From Nitrospirota bacterium (GTDB taxonomy: Bacteria > Nitrospirota > Thermodesulfovibrionia > UBA6902): DNA of 64,000 bases. The first letter of the stretch is position 1; every line of letters starts with the position of its first letter. Under the pieces are notes generated by a model, which was not told the DNA's origin, searched no databases, and was given only the letters and a program-made list of their open reading frames with translations. Shown here one piece after another: positions 26,683 to 35,850 of the stretch. A program made the translations under genes and the position numbers. Location of the stretch: NCBI GenBank assembly GCA_016213945.1, contig JACQZF010000077.1:1-64000 (forward strand). The letters are read 5' to 3'.

Positions 26683-26726
26683 GTTTGCTTTGCAGACAAT
26701 AATTTCTAATCAAAGGGGGATATCTT

Positions 26727-27761
26727 ATGAGAAGGGCAAGAGTTTTTAGTATCCTATTCTGTATCTGCCTGTGTTTCTCCGTGGCAGTATCTTTCGCGGC
26801 AGTTCCCGGAACGCTTAGTTATCAGGGGACGCTAACTAATAACAGTGGTGTATTAATAAACGGCACGGTCACAAGCATTACATTCAGGATTTATGACCAG
26901 CCGACAGGCGGCAATCTGATATGGGGACCGGAGACGCATAATAGCGTTCCTGTAACAAACGGGCTTTTCTCTTGCGTATTGAACAATATAAGCGCTTCTG
27001 TTTTCTCAGACAGTGACAGGTATATTTCAATTCAGGTTGATAATGATTTGGAAATGTCACCGAGACAAAAGATAAACAGCGTTCCATATGCAACTAAATC
27101 AGAAGACGGAATTCCAAGCGGAGTGATAGTCATGTGGAGCGGCACACTCGATCCCAATAAACCAAACAATGGTATTCCTTCCGGCTGGGCATTATGTGAT
27201 GGAACAAACGGCACTCCTAATTTGACTGATAGATTTATTGTGGGTGCAGGATACAATTATAACGTTGATGACAAAAGCTTATCTGTTAATTACACAGTAA
27301 ACTTAAATCATAGCCATACTGTTAACTCTCATAATCACGGTGGAAATACTGTAGCAGCATCTGCAGGAACCGATTTACAAGGAAGCCATAATCATAATGG
27401 AACCATTGGTAATGCCGGATCACATTATCATGAACTACCATTTGGCTTTGGTAATGGATATTTCAGAGGATGGGAGGATGCAGGTGGAAATCCAATTTTT
27501 GGTTTCCGTGTTCAAGATGGAACAATGAGATTTATGGAGTCAATCAGTTTTAGTGGTGGGAGCACAGTGGTTGCTTATTCTTCACAAAATGGAGATCATA
27601 ATCACGGCGTTTCAATTGATTCGCAAGGTTCTCATAGTCATACTGGAATACCACATTCACACGGCATAAATGCTGAATCAATAGGAACGAGCAATCAATT
27701 AAGTTCAACTCAAGATATTCGTCCTCCTTATTACGCGCTGGCATTTATTATGAAACGGTAG
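26727..27761 (+). CDS. Secreted phage-tail-collar-like protein
   Basis: A 344-residue exported protein. After the signal peptide (FCICLCFSVAVSFAA) comes a 100-residue domain with LSYQGTLTNNSGVLINGTVT and MSPRQKINSVPYATKS, a module common in surface proteins of Nitrospirota and Bacteroidota. The rest is a tail-collar domain: IPSGWALCDGTNGTPNLTDR, then FIVGAG, repeats of NHSHTVNSHNHGG type with many His-x-His pairs, and the ending DIRPPYYALAFIMKR. Such proteins are used as trimeric adhesins in bacteria as well as in phage; no phage genes are near. AAAGGGGGATATCTT precedes the ATG. Confidence 0.8.
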   Translation: MRRARVFSILFCICLCFSVAVSFAAVPGTLSYQGTLTNNSGVLINGTVTSITFRIYDQPTGGNLIWGPETHNSVPVTNGLFSCVLNNISASVFSDSDRYISIQVDNDLEMSPRQKINSVPYATKSEDGIPSGVIVMWSGTLDPNKPNNGIPSGWALCDGTNGTPNLTDRFIVGAGYNYNVDDKSLSVNYTVNLNHSHTVNSHNHGGNTVAASAGTDLQGSHNHNGTIGNAGSHYHELPFGFGNGYFRGWEDAGGNPIFGFRVQDGTMRFMESISFSGGSTVVAYSSQNGDHNHGVSIDSQGSHSHTGIPHSHGINAESIGTSNQLSSTQDIRPPYYALAFIMKR

Positions 27762-27770
27762 GAGTGTTAT

Positions 27771-27830
27771 CTGTCATGCTGAATTTATTTCAGCATCTCT
27801 TGAGCCCCTGAAACAAGTTCAGGGTGACAC
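27771..27830. repeat. GTCATGCTGAA variant of the palindromic element
   Basis: CTGTCATGCTGAATTTATTTCAGCA at the left and GAAACAAGTTCAGGGTGACAC at the right. Confidence 0.65.
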
Positions 27831-27861
27831 CAAATGATGAGGACTAAAATCGGAGAATACT

Positions 27862-28581
27862 ATGATCAAACGAAAGTTTTTGTATAAATCAATTCTGATA
27901 ACAGCTTTGCTTTCTTCTTGGTATTCGGTTTCATGGGGGTGTGATTCTGTAATGTCAGGAACAAATTACCGTGTTGAATCCGGCTTTCTGAGCGCTGTGG
28001 GCGGGGAGACAGGTTCAACAAATTACCAGATTATGCAAAGCAACATGGAGCCGATATTTATTCTGGCATCGGTCTGTTTGCCGAATGATGTTGACTGTGA
28101 CGCCTGGACCGCAGATGTTGACTGCGACGACAATGATTACACAGTCAATCCTGCTGGAACTGAAATAGTGAATAACGGAAAAGACGACGACTGCAATCCG
28201 GCAACGCCTGTAAATACCGCCTCCGGTCTCGGATTGAACCAGCCGCTGCCCGGTTTTAACGCAAGCCTGCAGGTAAGTGTTGATGGAGCGAATCCTGGCG
28301 TGGGTCTGGTGAAGTACCGTTACAGCAGGGAGAGACTGACCTTTGCAAGCACTGCAATTTCATCCATCTCCGCATCGGGAGGCACTGCAACTATTACAGG
28401 CACTGGAAATGCCACGCGGACAGGCGGGGCAAGCTGCACGGGCTGTCCGTTTACGGTAACAATTGTTGAAGACAGTCCCGACGGGACGAGCATCAGCATA
28501 AACAACGGAGCTTATTTCAAAGACCCTGCTTCAGGCACGCGGGCTTTGACTTCAGGTAATTTTAACCAGACAGGACAATGA
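27862..28581 (+). CDS. Secreted MopE-like protein with Asp-rich metal-binding motif
   Basis: A 239-residue exported protein. The signal peptide ends near SVSWGC. The segment MSGTNYRVESGFLSAVGGET resembles repeats of large surface proteins. DVDCDDNDYTVNPAGTEIVN then NGKDDDCNP (about residues 89-117) is the MopE/thrombospondin-3-like motif in which Asp residues bind calcium. The C-terminal half is a beta-rich domain with a CTGCPF cysteine pair. No C-terminal sorting signal. It lies between the tail-collar and PEP-CTERM genes on the same strand; function unknown, probably cell surface. Confidence 0.65.
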   Translation: MIKRKFLYKSILITALLSSWYSVSWGCDSVMSGTNYRVESGFLSAVGGETGSTNYQIMQSNMEPIFILASVCLPNDVDCDAWTADVDCDDNDYTVNPAGTEIVNNGKDDDCNPATPVNTASGLGLNQPLPGFNASLQVSVDGANPGVGLVKYRYSRERLTFASTAISSISASGGTATITGTGNATRTGGASCTGCPFTVTIVEDSPDGTSISINNGAYFKDPASGTRALTSGNFNQTGQ

Positions 28582-28603
28582 TAAAGGAAAGGAGATACTA
28601 TTT

Positions 28604-29137
28604 ATGAATACCAAACGGTTCTTCACATCGGCAATTGCTGCAGCAGTGATATTATTGATGGCCTCAATTGCGTCGGCTGTACCTGGAGCGAACTTTGTGT
28701 ATAATGAAACAAATATCGGGGGAAGCTGGCAGTATGACTACACATTCTACAATACATCCACTGAAGGGGAATCCCTGTATGAAGTGTTTTTTTATTTCAC
28801 CCAGGATGTGACAGTAACCGGGACGTCTATCCCGGCAGGATGGGATGGACTCCCATGGACAGGAACGAATACCACCTCATACCTGAATGCTTATTCAACG
28901 GACTTTCCAAATGACATAGCTGCTGGGGGATCTCTCGGCGGATTCAAATTTACTACCGACATACAGGTAGGCAATATCTCTTATGACGCTAATCTTTCCG
29001 GTGATAATGTTATCTCCGGCACTACAGCAGTTGCGCCTGAGCCGGTAAGTTCGTTTCTTTTCATTGCAGGGGGGATAACACTAATTTTCAGAAGATATGT
29101 TAAACCATCGCAGATGCCGAAGGGCTTAAGCACATAG
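28604..29137 (+). CDS. PEP-CTERM sorting-domain protein
   Basis: A 177-residue exported protein. The signal peptide (AAAVILLMASIASA) precedes a beta-rich body (FVYNETNIGGSWQYDYTFYN). The C-terminus has the exosortase signal VAPEPVSSFLFIAGGITLIF followed by RRY: a PEP motif, a membrane helix and basic residues. Exosortase would cleave at PEP and release or attach the protein at the surface. The 15-residue extension after RRY is longer than usual. AAAGGAGATACTATTT precedes the ATG. No exosortase gene is in the window, but a CPBP protease of the linked family is 500 bases away. Confidence 0.8.
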   Translation: MNTKRFFTSAIAAAVILLMASIASAVPGANFVYNETNIGGSWQYDYTFYNTSTEGESLYEVFFYFTQDVTVTGTSIPAGWDGLPWTGTNTTSYLNAYSTDFPNDIAAGGSLGGFKFTTDIQVGNISYDANLSGDNVISGTTAVAPEPVSSFLFIAGGITLIFRRYVKPSQMPKGLST

Positions 29138-29148
29138 AGAGAAAGGGT

Positions 29149-29174
29149 AGAGGCGGGTTTAAAACCCGCCCCTA
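29149..29174. repeat. GC palindrome centred on TTTAAA
   Basis: AGGCGGGTTTAAAACCCGCC, between the PEP-CTERM gene and the convergent small genes; a probable two-way terminator. Confidence 0.65.
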
Positions 29175-29372
29175 TTCATCAATCTGTTTTTGTGTTTCGC
29201 CTGCATGAATTTCCAGATGAGTAAGCCGGGCTGAAAGTTCTCCAAGAATTTCATCTTCCTGGGTTTCCGAAATCCCCGGCGTTTCTAACTGGTTAAGCAG
29301 ACTAAGAATAGTGAGACATTCTTCCTTAAGCTCAGTCAAAAGTGTTTCTGTAAGCTTATCTTTCGTTAACAC
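29172..29372 (-). CDS. 66-residue acidic coiled-coil-like protein
   Basis: Starts at GTG after a strong TTGGAGGGGTAAA site that includes the upstream stop codon, so it is translationally coupled. Composition is Leu/Glu-rich (LTELKEECLTILSLLNQLET, LGELSARLTHLEIHAGETQK) and predicts two helices. No signal peptide, no family recognised. Confidence 0.55.
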   Translation of the reverse strand: MLTKDKLTETLLTELKEECLTILSLLNQLETPGISETQEDEILGELSARLTHLEIHAGETQKQIDE

Positions 29373-29373
29373 T

Positions 29374-29559
29374 TTACCCCTCCAATTTTTTCATTGCTTT
29401 TTCGATCTGATTCTCAAAAGCGGTTATTTCCTTTTGCCAGTGTGCAACACATCCATCATTAGGAAAAGATTTTTGCTTTTCTGCCTGAACTTTATCTTCA
29501 TGTTCTTTGACTTGCTTTCTTAGACTTTCTATCTTTTTCCGCAACTTATTCCGTTTCAT
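29374..29559 (-). CDS. 61-residue basic coiled-coil protein
   Basis: ATG preceded by GAGGGGGCTGA. The heptad-like KRNKLRKKIESLRKQVKEHE suggests a coiled coil; DGCVAHWQKEI contains the only Cys. One base before the acidic 66-residue partner; the opposite charge of the two suggests they pair, which is inference. Downstream of the CPBP protease gene on the same strand. Confidence 0.55.
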   Translation of the reverse strand: MKRNKLRKKIESLRKQVKEHEDKVQAEKQKSFPNDGCVAHWQKEITAFENQIEKAMKKLEG

Positions 29560-29642
29560 TCAGCCCCCTCACTTATAAATTATAACATGAACCTCGACTA
29601 TTCCTTTTAAATATTTCTGAAACAGAACAATATAAAATATTA

Positions 29643-30338
29643 CTACCAGAACATCCACTTGCCTGAATAGAGAACGTAAATCCCCAGGATGAAATTCGTG
29701 ACGCCGTGAGCGATAATGCACAGGGATATGCTTTTCTTGTAGTACAAAAGCAGATTGTAGAGAATTCCTGCAACGATGCCAGCCAGCCACAAATTGTGTT
29801 CTGACCCGAAGAGCAGGACAGTGATAAAAAAAGATTGAAGGCTGAATGTGCCTACTGGTATGGAGAGGAAATTTTTGTCATCGGTCCATCTTATTACAAA
29901 CGATCTCCAGAATATCTCTTCCATGACAGGGACCACAACCGAGGCCCCCAGTATTCGGAAGAAGATCGCGGGATAGAGAATGCCCTTACCAAGCATTGAA
30001 TAAGGATTATTTGCTCTTGGCGAACCAATGACCGCAAAGTCCCACGTCAGATTTATCCATAAGATAAAAACTGTAATTCCCAAGATTACGGCAAGGGAAA
30101 TATCTTTCAAAGAAATATTCCAGCTTATTTCAGAATACCTGTTCCTGAAGTACAGTAATATCAGCCCTACAGTAATACCCTTTGCGATATATATCAGATA
30201 CACATGACTGGTGAATGCGGATTCCAGCATGACAAATGCCATGAAGACTGCGAACGGGAACACCCTCGGAAACCATTCCTGTGTCGACAGATCATTCCAT
30301 TTTGATATTAATGAATTGGTGGTTGGAGGCATAGACAA
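29643..30338 (-). CDS. CPBP intramembrane protease, exosortase-associated type
   Basis: A 231-residue membrane protein with about seven helices and the CAAX/bacteriocin-processing (CPBP) signature: EEIFWRSFVIRW (Glu-Glu-x3-Arg), LFGSEHNLWLAGIVAGILYN with the metal-binding His, and HGVTNFILGIY. The pattern fits the CAAX-related family found beside exosortases (TIGR03008 type). A PEP-CTERM substrate lies close by on the other strand. It may process substrates or be involved in sorting; the precise role of this family is not established. Confidence 0.78.
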   Translation of the reverse strand: MSMPPTTNSLISKWNDLSTQEWFPRVFPFAVFMAFVMLESAFTSHVYLIYIAKGITVGLILLYFRNRYSEISWNISLKDISLAVILGITVFILWINLTWDFAVIGSPRANNPYSMLGKGILYPAIFFRILGASVVVPVMEEIFWRSFVIRWTDDKNFLSIPVGTFSLQSFFITVLLFGSEHNLWLAGIVAGILYNLLLYYKKSISLCIIAHGVTNFILGIYVLYSGKWMFW

Positions 30339-30372
30339 AAATAACAGAAATGCATATTAATTACAAATTGTT

Positions 30373-30399
30373 GCAGGGCGGGTTTAAAACCCGCCCCTA
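30373..30399. repeat. GC palindrome centred on TTTAAA; sdhB stop
   Basis: GCAGGGCGGGTTTAAAACCC followed by GCCCCTAC. On the minus strand it encodes the last residues RGGF and the TAA stop of sdhB (30384-30386). Confidence 0.7.
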
Positions 30400-31139
30400 C
30401 GCCTTATCGCAGCTTTTATGAATTCCCTGTTCAGCTTTGCGATGAACTGCACCTTGATCCCTTTGGGGCAAACGGCCTGGCATTCGTAATGATTGCTGCA
30501 ATTGCCGAAGCCTTCATTCATCATCGAATCGGTCATCACGCACACGCGCCGGGCCGCTTCAATTTTCCCCTGCGGAAGCATTGCAAGATGGGTCACTTTT
30601 GCAGCGGTGAAAAGCATTGCCGAGCCATTCGGACATGCGGCAACGCACGCGCCGCAGCCGATGCATTCTGCCGCGTCCATTGCGGTCTCGGCATTCTCTT
30701 TGGGAATGAGAATGGCATTTGCGTCAGGGATCCCGCCAGTGTGAACTGAAATATATCCGCCGGACTGGATTACGCGGTCCAAAGCGCTGCGGTCCACGAT
30801 CAGATCTTTTATCACAGGAAACGCCCTTGCGCGCAACGGTTCAATGTATATCGAATCCCCGTCTTTAAAATTCCTCATGTGAAGCTGACATACAGTTGTC
30901 TTTTCCTGCGGCCCGTGAGGGACCCCGTTTATCACCTGCGAGCACATACCGCAGATACCTTCGCGGCAATCGTGGTCAAAGGCGACAGGCTCATCCCCTT
31001 TTTTTATCAGCCCTTCATTAACGACATCGAGCATTTCAAGGAATGACATCTCTGCGCTAATATTTTTTGCCTCGTACTGTTCGAGCCTTCCTTTTTTATC
31101 CGGCCCTTTCTGCCGCCATATGAAGAGTGTGAGATTCAT
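30384..31139 (-). CDS. sdhB: Succinate dehydrogenase/fumarate reductase iron-sulfur subunit
   Basis: Electron-transfer subunit with three Fe-S clusters. The [2Fe-2S] ligands are in [17 protein letters not shown] near 64-80 and the C of [19 protein letters not shown] near 155 and [15 protein letters not shown] near 210 bind the other clusters. At 251 residues it is B-type. The frame extends 16 codons upstream through the CCCCTC repeat ([12 protein letters not shown]), so the ATG before NLTLFIWRQ is chosen. The end (RRRGGF) comes from a palindromic repeat. Gene order sdhC-sdhA-sdhB. Confidence 0.94.
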   Translation of the reverse strand: MNLTLFIWRQKGPDKKGRLEQYEAKNISAEMSFLEMLDVVNEGLIKKGDEPVAFDHDCREGICGMCSQVINGVPHGPQEKTTVCQLHMRNFKDGDSIYIEPLRARAFPVIKDLIVDRSALDRVIQSGGYISVHTGGIPDANAILIPKENAETAMDAAECIGCGACVAACPNGSAMLFTAAKVTHLAMLPQGKIEAARRVCVMTDSMMNEGFGNCSNHYECQAVCPKGIKVQFIAKLNREFIKAAIRRRGGF

Positions 31140-31141
31140 TA

Positions 31142-31256
31142 TATTCAAATCTCCCCTAACCCCTCTTTGCCAAAGAGGGGAACACACCCCTTGCCCCTCT
31201 TAATAGAGGGGAATAATGTCCCCCTTTGAAAAAGGGGGATGAAGGGGGATTTTTTC
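31142..31256. repeat. CCCCTC-rich 110-bp repeat, copy 2 (inverted)
   Basis: Reverse-complement partner of 2546-2656: CAAATCTCCCCTAACCCCTC, GAGGGGAACACACCCCTTG, CCCCCTTTGAAAAAGGGGG and GGGGGATTTTTT. It fills the sdhA-sdhB spacer and, unusually, sits directly at the sdhB ribosome site. Confidence 0.75.
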
Positions 31257-31269
31257 AAGTAATAGTCCT

Positions 31270-33183
31270 TCACTTATAATTCCTTACAGCAAGTTCAACA
31301 TTCTCAAACACCAGCGGTTCCTTGTGAAGCTCAGGTCCATTATCAACGCCCTTGAATTCCCAGGCTGCGACATGACAGAAATTCTCATCATCGCGCCTTG
31401 CCTCGCCGTCAGGCATTTGATATTCTGTGCGGAAGTGTCCTCCGCAGGATTCATTTCTATGCAAGGCGTCGCGCGCCATGAGTTCACCGAATTCGAGGAA
31501 GTCCGCGACACGGCCTGCCTTCTCCATCTCCTGATTCAACTCAACTCCGCTGCCGGGCACCTTCACATTCTCCCAAAATTCCGCGCGGAGTCCGGGGATG
31601 AGTTCCATCGCCTTCTTCAGGCTTCCCTCGTTTCGCTCCATTCCAACATTGTCCCACATGATCCTGCCGAGTTCACGGTGAAATTCACTTACTGTTTTCT
31701 TTCCGTTTACTGATAAAAGTTTTTTCGTGAATGACTCTGCATCTTCCATCGATCTTCTGAACTCAGGATGTCCCGCATTAACTTTTCCAAAAGCAGTCTG
31801 AGCAAGATAATCTGATATCGTGTATGGAAGGATGAAATAACCGTCAGCAAGTCCCTGCATGAGCGCGCTTGCCCCGAGGCGGTTAGCGCCGTGGTCGGAG
31901 AAATTGGCCTCGCCAAGGACAAACAGTCCGGGGACATTGCTTTGCAGATTATAATCAACCCAGAGCCCGCCCATTGCGTAATGGGGCGCGGGATAAATGC
32001 GCATAGGCTGCTTATAGGCATTCTCTCCGGTGATCTTTTCATACATCTCAAAGAGGTTCCCGTAACGTTCACGGATTTTATTTTCACCGAGATGTTTTAT
32101 CGCGTCAGCGAAATCGAGGTAAACGCCGTAACCGCTGCTCCCGGCCCCGCGACCTTCATCACAGATCTCCTTTGCGGCACGCGATGCTATGTCACGGGGA
32201 GCGAGATTTCCATAAGCCGGATATTTGCGCTCAAGGAAATAATCACGCTCTGCTTCGGGAATATCATTCGGGGAACGATTATCACCTTTATTTTTGGGAG
32301 CCCAGACCCTGCCGTCATTTCTCAGTGACTCTGACATGAGGGTAAGCTTGGACTGGTGTTCGCCTGATACAGGAATGCATGTCGGATGAATTTGCGTGAA
32401 ACACGGGTTCGCAAAGAACGCCCCCTTTTTGTAAGCGCGATACGCTGCGGTGACATTTGATCCCATTGCATTGGTTGAGAGATGAAAGACATTTGCATAG
32501 CCGCCGGTGCAGAGGCAAACCGCATCCGCCGCGTAACATTCAAACTTACCCGTTACAAGATCGCGCACGGTAATACCTTTTGCCTCGCCGTCAATAACTA
32601 CAAGGTCAAGCATCTCTGTGCGCGGATGAAGCCTGACAGTCCCTTCTTTGATCTGGCGTGAAAGCGCGCCGTATGCGCCGAGCAGCAATTGCTGTCCTGT
32701 CTGTCCTCTGGCGTAAAAGGTGCGCGATACCTGCGCCCCGCCGAAGGAACGGTTTTCAAGATATCCCGCGTAGTCACGGGCAAAGGGCACTCCCTGGGCA
32801 ACGCACTGGTCTATGATGTTGTTGCTTAATACCGCAAGCCTGTAAATATTCGCTTCACGCGCCCTGAAATCCCCTCCCTTGATCGTGTCATGGAAGAGCC
32901 GGAAGATACTGTCTCCATCGTTCGGATAATTTTTTGCCGCATTGATGCCGCCTTGCGCCGCAATGCTGTGGCCCCTGCGCGGGCTGTCCTGATAACAGAA
33001 GGCCTCAACATTATATCCAAGCTCGCCAAGAGTCGCGGCAGCGGACGCCCCGGCAAGACCAGTGCCGACAACGATGATATTATATTTCCTCTTGTTGGCA
33101 GGACTGACCAGCTTCATCTCATTGCGATGCCTGTCCCATTTTTCAGCAAGCGGCCCTGCAGGGCATTTTCCGTTGAGTATCAT
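31270..33183 (-). CDS. sdhA: Succinate dehydrogenase/fumarate reductase flavoprotein subunit
   Basis: Catalytic FAD subunit, 637 residues. The dinucleotide fold [20 protein letters not shown] is at 38-57, and the covalent FAD His is in [20 protein letters not shown]. Substrate residues are in [16 protein letters not shown] and the C-terminal FAD loop in [20 protein letters not shown]. Sequence style is that of the B-type enzymes of Geobacter and epsilon-/delta-type bacteria, which work as succinate oxidase, fumarate reductase or both. Direction cannot be told from sequence. Preceded by sdhC and a cluster of repeats. Confidence 0.95.
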   Translation of the reverse strand: MILNGKCPAGPLAEKWDRHRNEMKLVSPANKRKYNIIVVGTGLAGASAAATLGELGYNVEAFCYQDSPRRGHSIAAQGGINAAKNYPNDGDSIFRLFHDTIKGGDFRAREANIYRLAVLSNNIIDQCVAQGVPFARDYAGYLENRSFGGAQVSRTFYARGQTGQQLLLGAYGALSRQIKEGTVRLHPRTEMLDLVVIDGEAKGITVRDLVTGKFECYAADAVCLCTGGYANVFHLSTNAMGSNVTAAYRAYKKGAFFANPCFTQIHPTCIPVSGEHQSKLTLMSESLRNDGRVWAPKNKGDNRSPNDIPEAERDYFLERKYPAYGNLAPRDIASRAAKEICDEGRGAGSSGYGVYLDFADAIKHLGENKIRERYGNLFEMYEKITGENAYKQPMRIYPAPHYAMGGLWVDYNLQSNVPGLFVLGEANFSDHGANRLGASALMQGLADGYFILPYTISDYLAQTAFGKVNAGHPEFRRSMEDAESFTKKLLSVNGKKTVSEFHRELGRIMWDNVGMERNEGSLKKAMELIPGLRAEFWENVKVPGSGVELNQEMEKAGRVADFLEFGELMARDALHRNESCGGHFRTEYQMPDGEARRDDENFCHVAAWEFKGVDNGPELHKEPLVFENVELAVRNYK

Positions 33184-33211
33184 GCTGACCGCCTAATCCG
33201 CAGATGCATAA

Positions 33212-33378
33212 ATGACCACAGAGAGCACAGAGACACAGAGGAAGATAAAACTGAATTTAGCCACGGATGGCACAGATGTACACAGATTTTTTTAAAAGAT
33301 TTTTTCTTGATCCGTGTTATCTGCGAAATCTGCGGCTGACATTTGTCGTTCTTCGTGTCCTCTGTGGTTAATTGCATT
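33212..33378. repeat. Nested CACAGAG and ATCTGTG inverted repeats
   Basis: Outer pair ACCACAGAGAGCACAGAGAC and GTGTCCTCTGTGGTTAAT; inner pair GCCACGGATGGCACAGATG and TGTTATCTGCGAAATCTGCG. Fills the sdhC-sdhA spacer. Confidence 0.7.
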
Positions 33379-33388
33379 TTTTGTTCTA

Positions 33389-33961
33389 CTAAATCCTGTT
33401 AAATATTATTATGGAAATATACCCGGCGAGAAGGACCACTGCCAGGCCTTTGCCGATCTTCTCTATAACAGGAAGCGCCCTTTCGCTGTTCCATCCCATT
33501 GTCTGGAAAAAACCTGCGATGCCGTGGTACAGATGGAGAAACAGAGTTGCAAGGGCGGCAACATAAACAGCCGCTACAACATAGCCTTCCTGAAAACTGC
33601 CTTCTAAAATTAAAAACTTCACCTGCAGCACGTGATAGATAATGTACGCGGCGATCAGCAAACCGGTCCATAGCATGGTCTTTCCCGCAAAGGTAGCGCG
33701 GAGGTTTTTCTTAACGGCGTATGCCTCCGGCTTGGCCCTGCGGTTTTCGAGTTCACCCTGTATGCTGAAAAATGTGTGCAGGAAAAATGAAATGAGCATC
33801 ACGGCGCGCATCATCCACAGAAGCACTCCGCTGTCGGGAAGATTGATCGAGTAAGGATTGAAGTAGTTTCCCAGCAGGTGGAAGACCACGAAAACTACCA
33901 TCAACTGGCCGGTAACCGCGATCACTATTTTTCTGCCGACAGTGTTTCTAAAAAACAGCAT
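33389..33961 (-). CDS. sdhC: Succinate dehydrogenase cytochrome b subunit (B-type)
   Basis: A 190-residue membrane anchor with five hydrophobic helices and several His residues expected to ligate two b hemes (VVFHLLGNYFNP, LISFFLHTFFSIQG, AAYIIYHVLQVK, FLHLYHGIAGFFQTMGWNSE). AAAGGACATAAC precedes the ATG before LFFRNTVGRK; the frame is open 25 codons upstream through repeat sequence, which is discounted. Transfers electrons between the quinone pool and SdhB. Confidence 0.93.
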   Translation of the reverse strand: MLFFRNTVGRKIVIAVTGQLMVVFVVFHLLGNYFNPYSINLPDSGVLLWMMRAVMLISFFLHTFFSIQGELENRRAKPEAYAVKKNLRATFAGKTMLWTGLLIAAYIIYHVLQVKFLILEGSFQEGYVVAAVYVAALATLFLHLYHGIAGFFQTMGWNSERALPVIEKIGKGLAVVLLAGYISIIIFNRI

Positions 33962-33984
33962 GTTATGTCCTTTATAGTTCTTTG

Positions 33985-34097
33985 GAAACCACGGAGACAC
34001 TGAGGCACGGAGGGGAAAAATGTGGGACGTCTCCATTGCAAATATTCATTTACTGTTCCCATGAGTTTCTCTGTGTCTCAGTGCCTCTGTGGTAATA
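33985..34097. repeat. CACAGAG inverted-pair repeat
   Basis: AACCACGGAGACACTGAGGC on the left and CTCTGTGTCTCAGTGCCTCT followed by GTGGTAAT on the right, between malic enzyme and sdhC genes. Confidence 0.7.
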
Positions 34098-34125
34098 TTT
34101 ATATTTATTAAAACTTTTTTACCTC

Positions 34126-35529
34126 TTATTTTCCAAGTCCCGTCTTTCTTGCCGCCTCGGCCACGGTGTGCGCGACGGCGGAAACAACTTTCTTATCAAA
34201 ACCACCGGGGATGATATAGTCTTCATGCAGCTCATCATCCTTCAATATATGGGCTATGGCAGCGGCGGCAGCGAACTTCACTTCTTCATTGACTCCCTTT
34301 GCCCTGGCGTCCAGAAGCCCGCGGAATATTCCGGGGAAGCTGAGCATGTTATTTATCTGGTTGGGATAATCTGAGCGTCCAGTTGCAAGCACTCTCACGA
34401 TCGGGAGAGCTTCCTCTGGAGATATCTCGGGGTCGGGATTGGCAAGGGCGAAGACCACACGTTCCTTTGACATCTTATTGATGTCATCCGGCGTTATGAT
34501 ATTGGGTGCTGAGAGGCCGATGAAGACATCCGCTCCCTTCATCGCGTCAGACATGCTGCCCCTGATCTTTCGCCGGTTGGTCATTTTTGCAAGCGACCTT
34601 TTGTATGGATTCATGTCCTGTCTTCTGCCCGGATAAATTGCGCCGTGCCTGTCGCAGACTATTATATCTTTTATTCCAAAGGACAAAAGTATTCTTGCAG
34701 TGCCTGAGCCTGCCGCGCCTGCGCCGGATACAACCACCCTGAACTTTTTAATGTCTCTTTTCAGAAGCCTTGCAACATTCATGAGCGCTGCCAGCACCAC
34801 AACGGCAGTTCCATGCTGGTCATCATGAATAACAGGTATGTCCAGTTCTTTTCTAAGCCGCGGCTCTATTTCAAAACAGCGCGGGGCGGAGATGTCCTCA
34901 AGGTTTATGCCGCCAAAGGCAGGTGAAATATTTTTTACGGTATTAATTATCTCTTCAGTATCTTTAGTCCTGAGGGCGATTGGGAATGCGTCAATTCCCG
35001 CGAACTCCTTGAAGATCATTGCCTTGCCTTCCATGACCGGCATCGCAGCCTCCGGGCCGAGGTCACCGAGGCCGAGTATCGCGGTGCCGTCAGTCACTAC
35101 CGCTACGGAATTGCCCTTGATGGTGTAACGGTAAGCGTGTTCTTTATTTTCATAAATGTCCCGGCAGACCCTTGCCACGCCCGGTGTATATACCTTTGAG
35201 AGGTCATCGCTGTTTCTGACGGAAACCTTGTTGTGTATCTCGATCTTTCCGCCCTCATGAACGTAGAAGGTCCTGTCCATTACCCTGAGGACTTTAACGC
35301 CCTCAACAGTCTTTAATGAGTTTACGATCCTTTTTTCGTGTCCTTCATCGCGCGCGTTGACAGTGATGTCACGGACTATCTTCCCCTTCTCAACCCGGAC
35401 AATGTCTATCGCGCCGAAATCTCCTCCAGCCATGCTGATGGCGTTTGCGATCTTTGAAAACATGCCGACACGGTTTTCTATTTCAACACGGATTGAAATA
35501 CTGTAGCTCGGACTCGGAATACGCGCCAT
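34126..35529 (-). CDS. Malic enzyme with N-terminal ACT domain
   Basis: Oxidatively decarboxylates malate to pyruvate. Residues 10-85 form an ACT-like regulatory domain (SIRVEIENRVGMFSKIANAI). The catalytic part has KVYTPGVARVCRDI, VVTDGTAILGLGDLGPEAAM, the Mg2+ ligands in FGGINLEDISAPRCFEIE and VIHDDQHGTAVV, and the NAD(P) site VVSGAGAAGSGTARILL. The C-terminal phosphotransacetylase-like domain of MaeB is absent; 467 residues is usual for the ACT-type enzyme. Located behind the sdh genes, it would feed malate-derived pyruvate. The ACT ligand is unknown. Confidence 0.93.
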   Translation of the reverse strand: MARIPSPSYSISIRVEIENRVGMFSKIANAISMAGGDFGAIDIVRVEKGKIVRDITVNARDEGHEKRIVNSLKTVEGVKVLRVMDRTFYVHEGGKIEIHNKVSVRNSDDLSKVYTPGVARVCRDIYENKEHAYRYTIKGNSVAVVTDGTAILGLGDLGPEAAMPVMEGKAMIFKEFAGIDAFPIALRTKDTEEIINTVKNISPAFGGINLEDISAPRCFEIEPRLRKELDIPVIHDDQHGTAVVVLAALMNVARLLKRDIKKFRVVVSGAGAAGSGTARILLSFGIKDIIVCDRHGAIYPGRRQDMNPYKRSLAKMTNRRKIRGSMSDAMKGADVFIGLSAPNIITPDDINKMSKERVVFALANPDPEISPEEALPIVRVLATGRSDYPNQINNMLSFPGIFRGLLDARAKGVNEEVKFAAAAAIAHILKDDELHEDYIIPGGFDKKVVSAVAHTVAEAARKTGLGK

Positions 35530-35558
35530 ATTTTTCCTCCTTTACTCATCTTATAAAA

Positions 35559-35664
35559 CCACAGAGACACGGAGGCACTGAGGAAAATTTAATTTGAAAA
35601 TGAAAATTTACAATTTAAGTTTTCAATATCTAAAACTCCGTGCCTCCGTGTCTCTGTGGTAATT
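35559..35664. repeat. CACAGAG inverted-pair repeat
   Basis: AACCACAGAGACACGGAGGC and its near reverse complement GCCTCCGTGTCTCTGTGGT, about 60 bases apart; the best-matched pair in the window. Confidence 0.75.
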
Positions 35665-35703
35665 TCTAATCTAAAAAAATGTCTGCACTTGTTGCGTTGC
35701 AGC

Positions 35704-35850
35704 TCAACCCTTTTTTATCTTAACATTACTGAAAGTGCCTTCAAGCTCCGCCTTGAGGTTCTTGAAATTCCCCGCGCCTTTTGTCCTTTTCACAACGTCC
35801 CTGGACCCTTCCTGCCATGGTGTCTTCCCTGATTTTAGCTTTCGATGGTC
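35704..35850 (-). pseudogene. Fragment of an unrecognised gene
   Basis: About 48 codons without a stop, ending KAELEGTFSNVKIKKG. Codon use looks like real coding DNA and the peptide is lysine-rich and soluble, but an in-frame stop closes it upstream and no ATG or ribosome site is present. Only a GTG (VKRTKGAGNF) could start it. Confidence 0.3.

Larger units (their letters stand above)
26391..26726. other. Gene-free stretch: operator, half palindromic element, terminator
   Basis: Contains the XRE promoter and dyad (26452-26479), a half copy of the GTCATTCC element (26611-26637) and a hairpin with T run (26655-26682). A 49-codon frame at 26560 crosses both the repeat and the hairpin and is not believed to be a gene. 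Confidence 0.55.

Noticed and set aside
26560-26709. 49-codon frame with a G-rich site before its ATG
   Set aside because: It runs through a dispersed palindrome and a terminator-like hairpin, and its peptide has no protein-like pattern.
26727-27761. Prophage remnant suggested by the tail-collar domain
   Set aside because: It has a signal peptide and an N-terminal surface-protein module, and no other phage gene is near.
33962-34036. N-terminal extension of sdhC
   Set aside because: The extra 25 residues are translated CACAGAG repeat; the internal ATG has a proper ribosome site and fits SdhC family starts.
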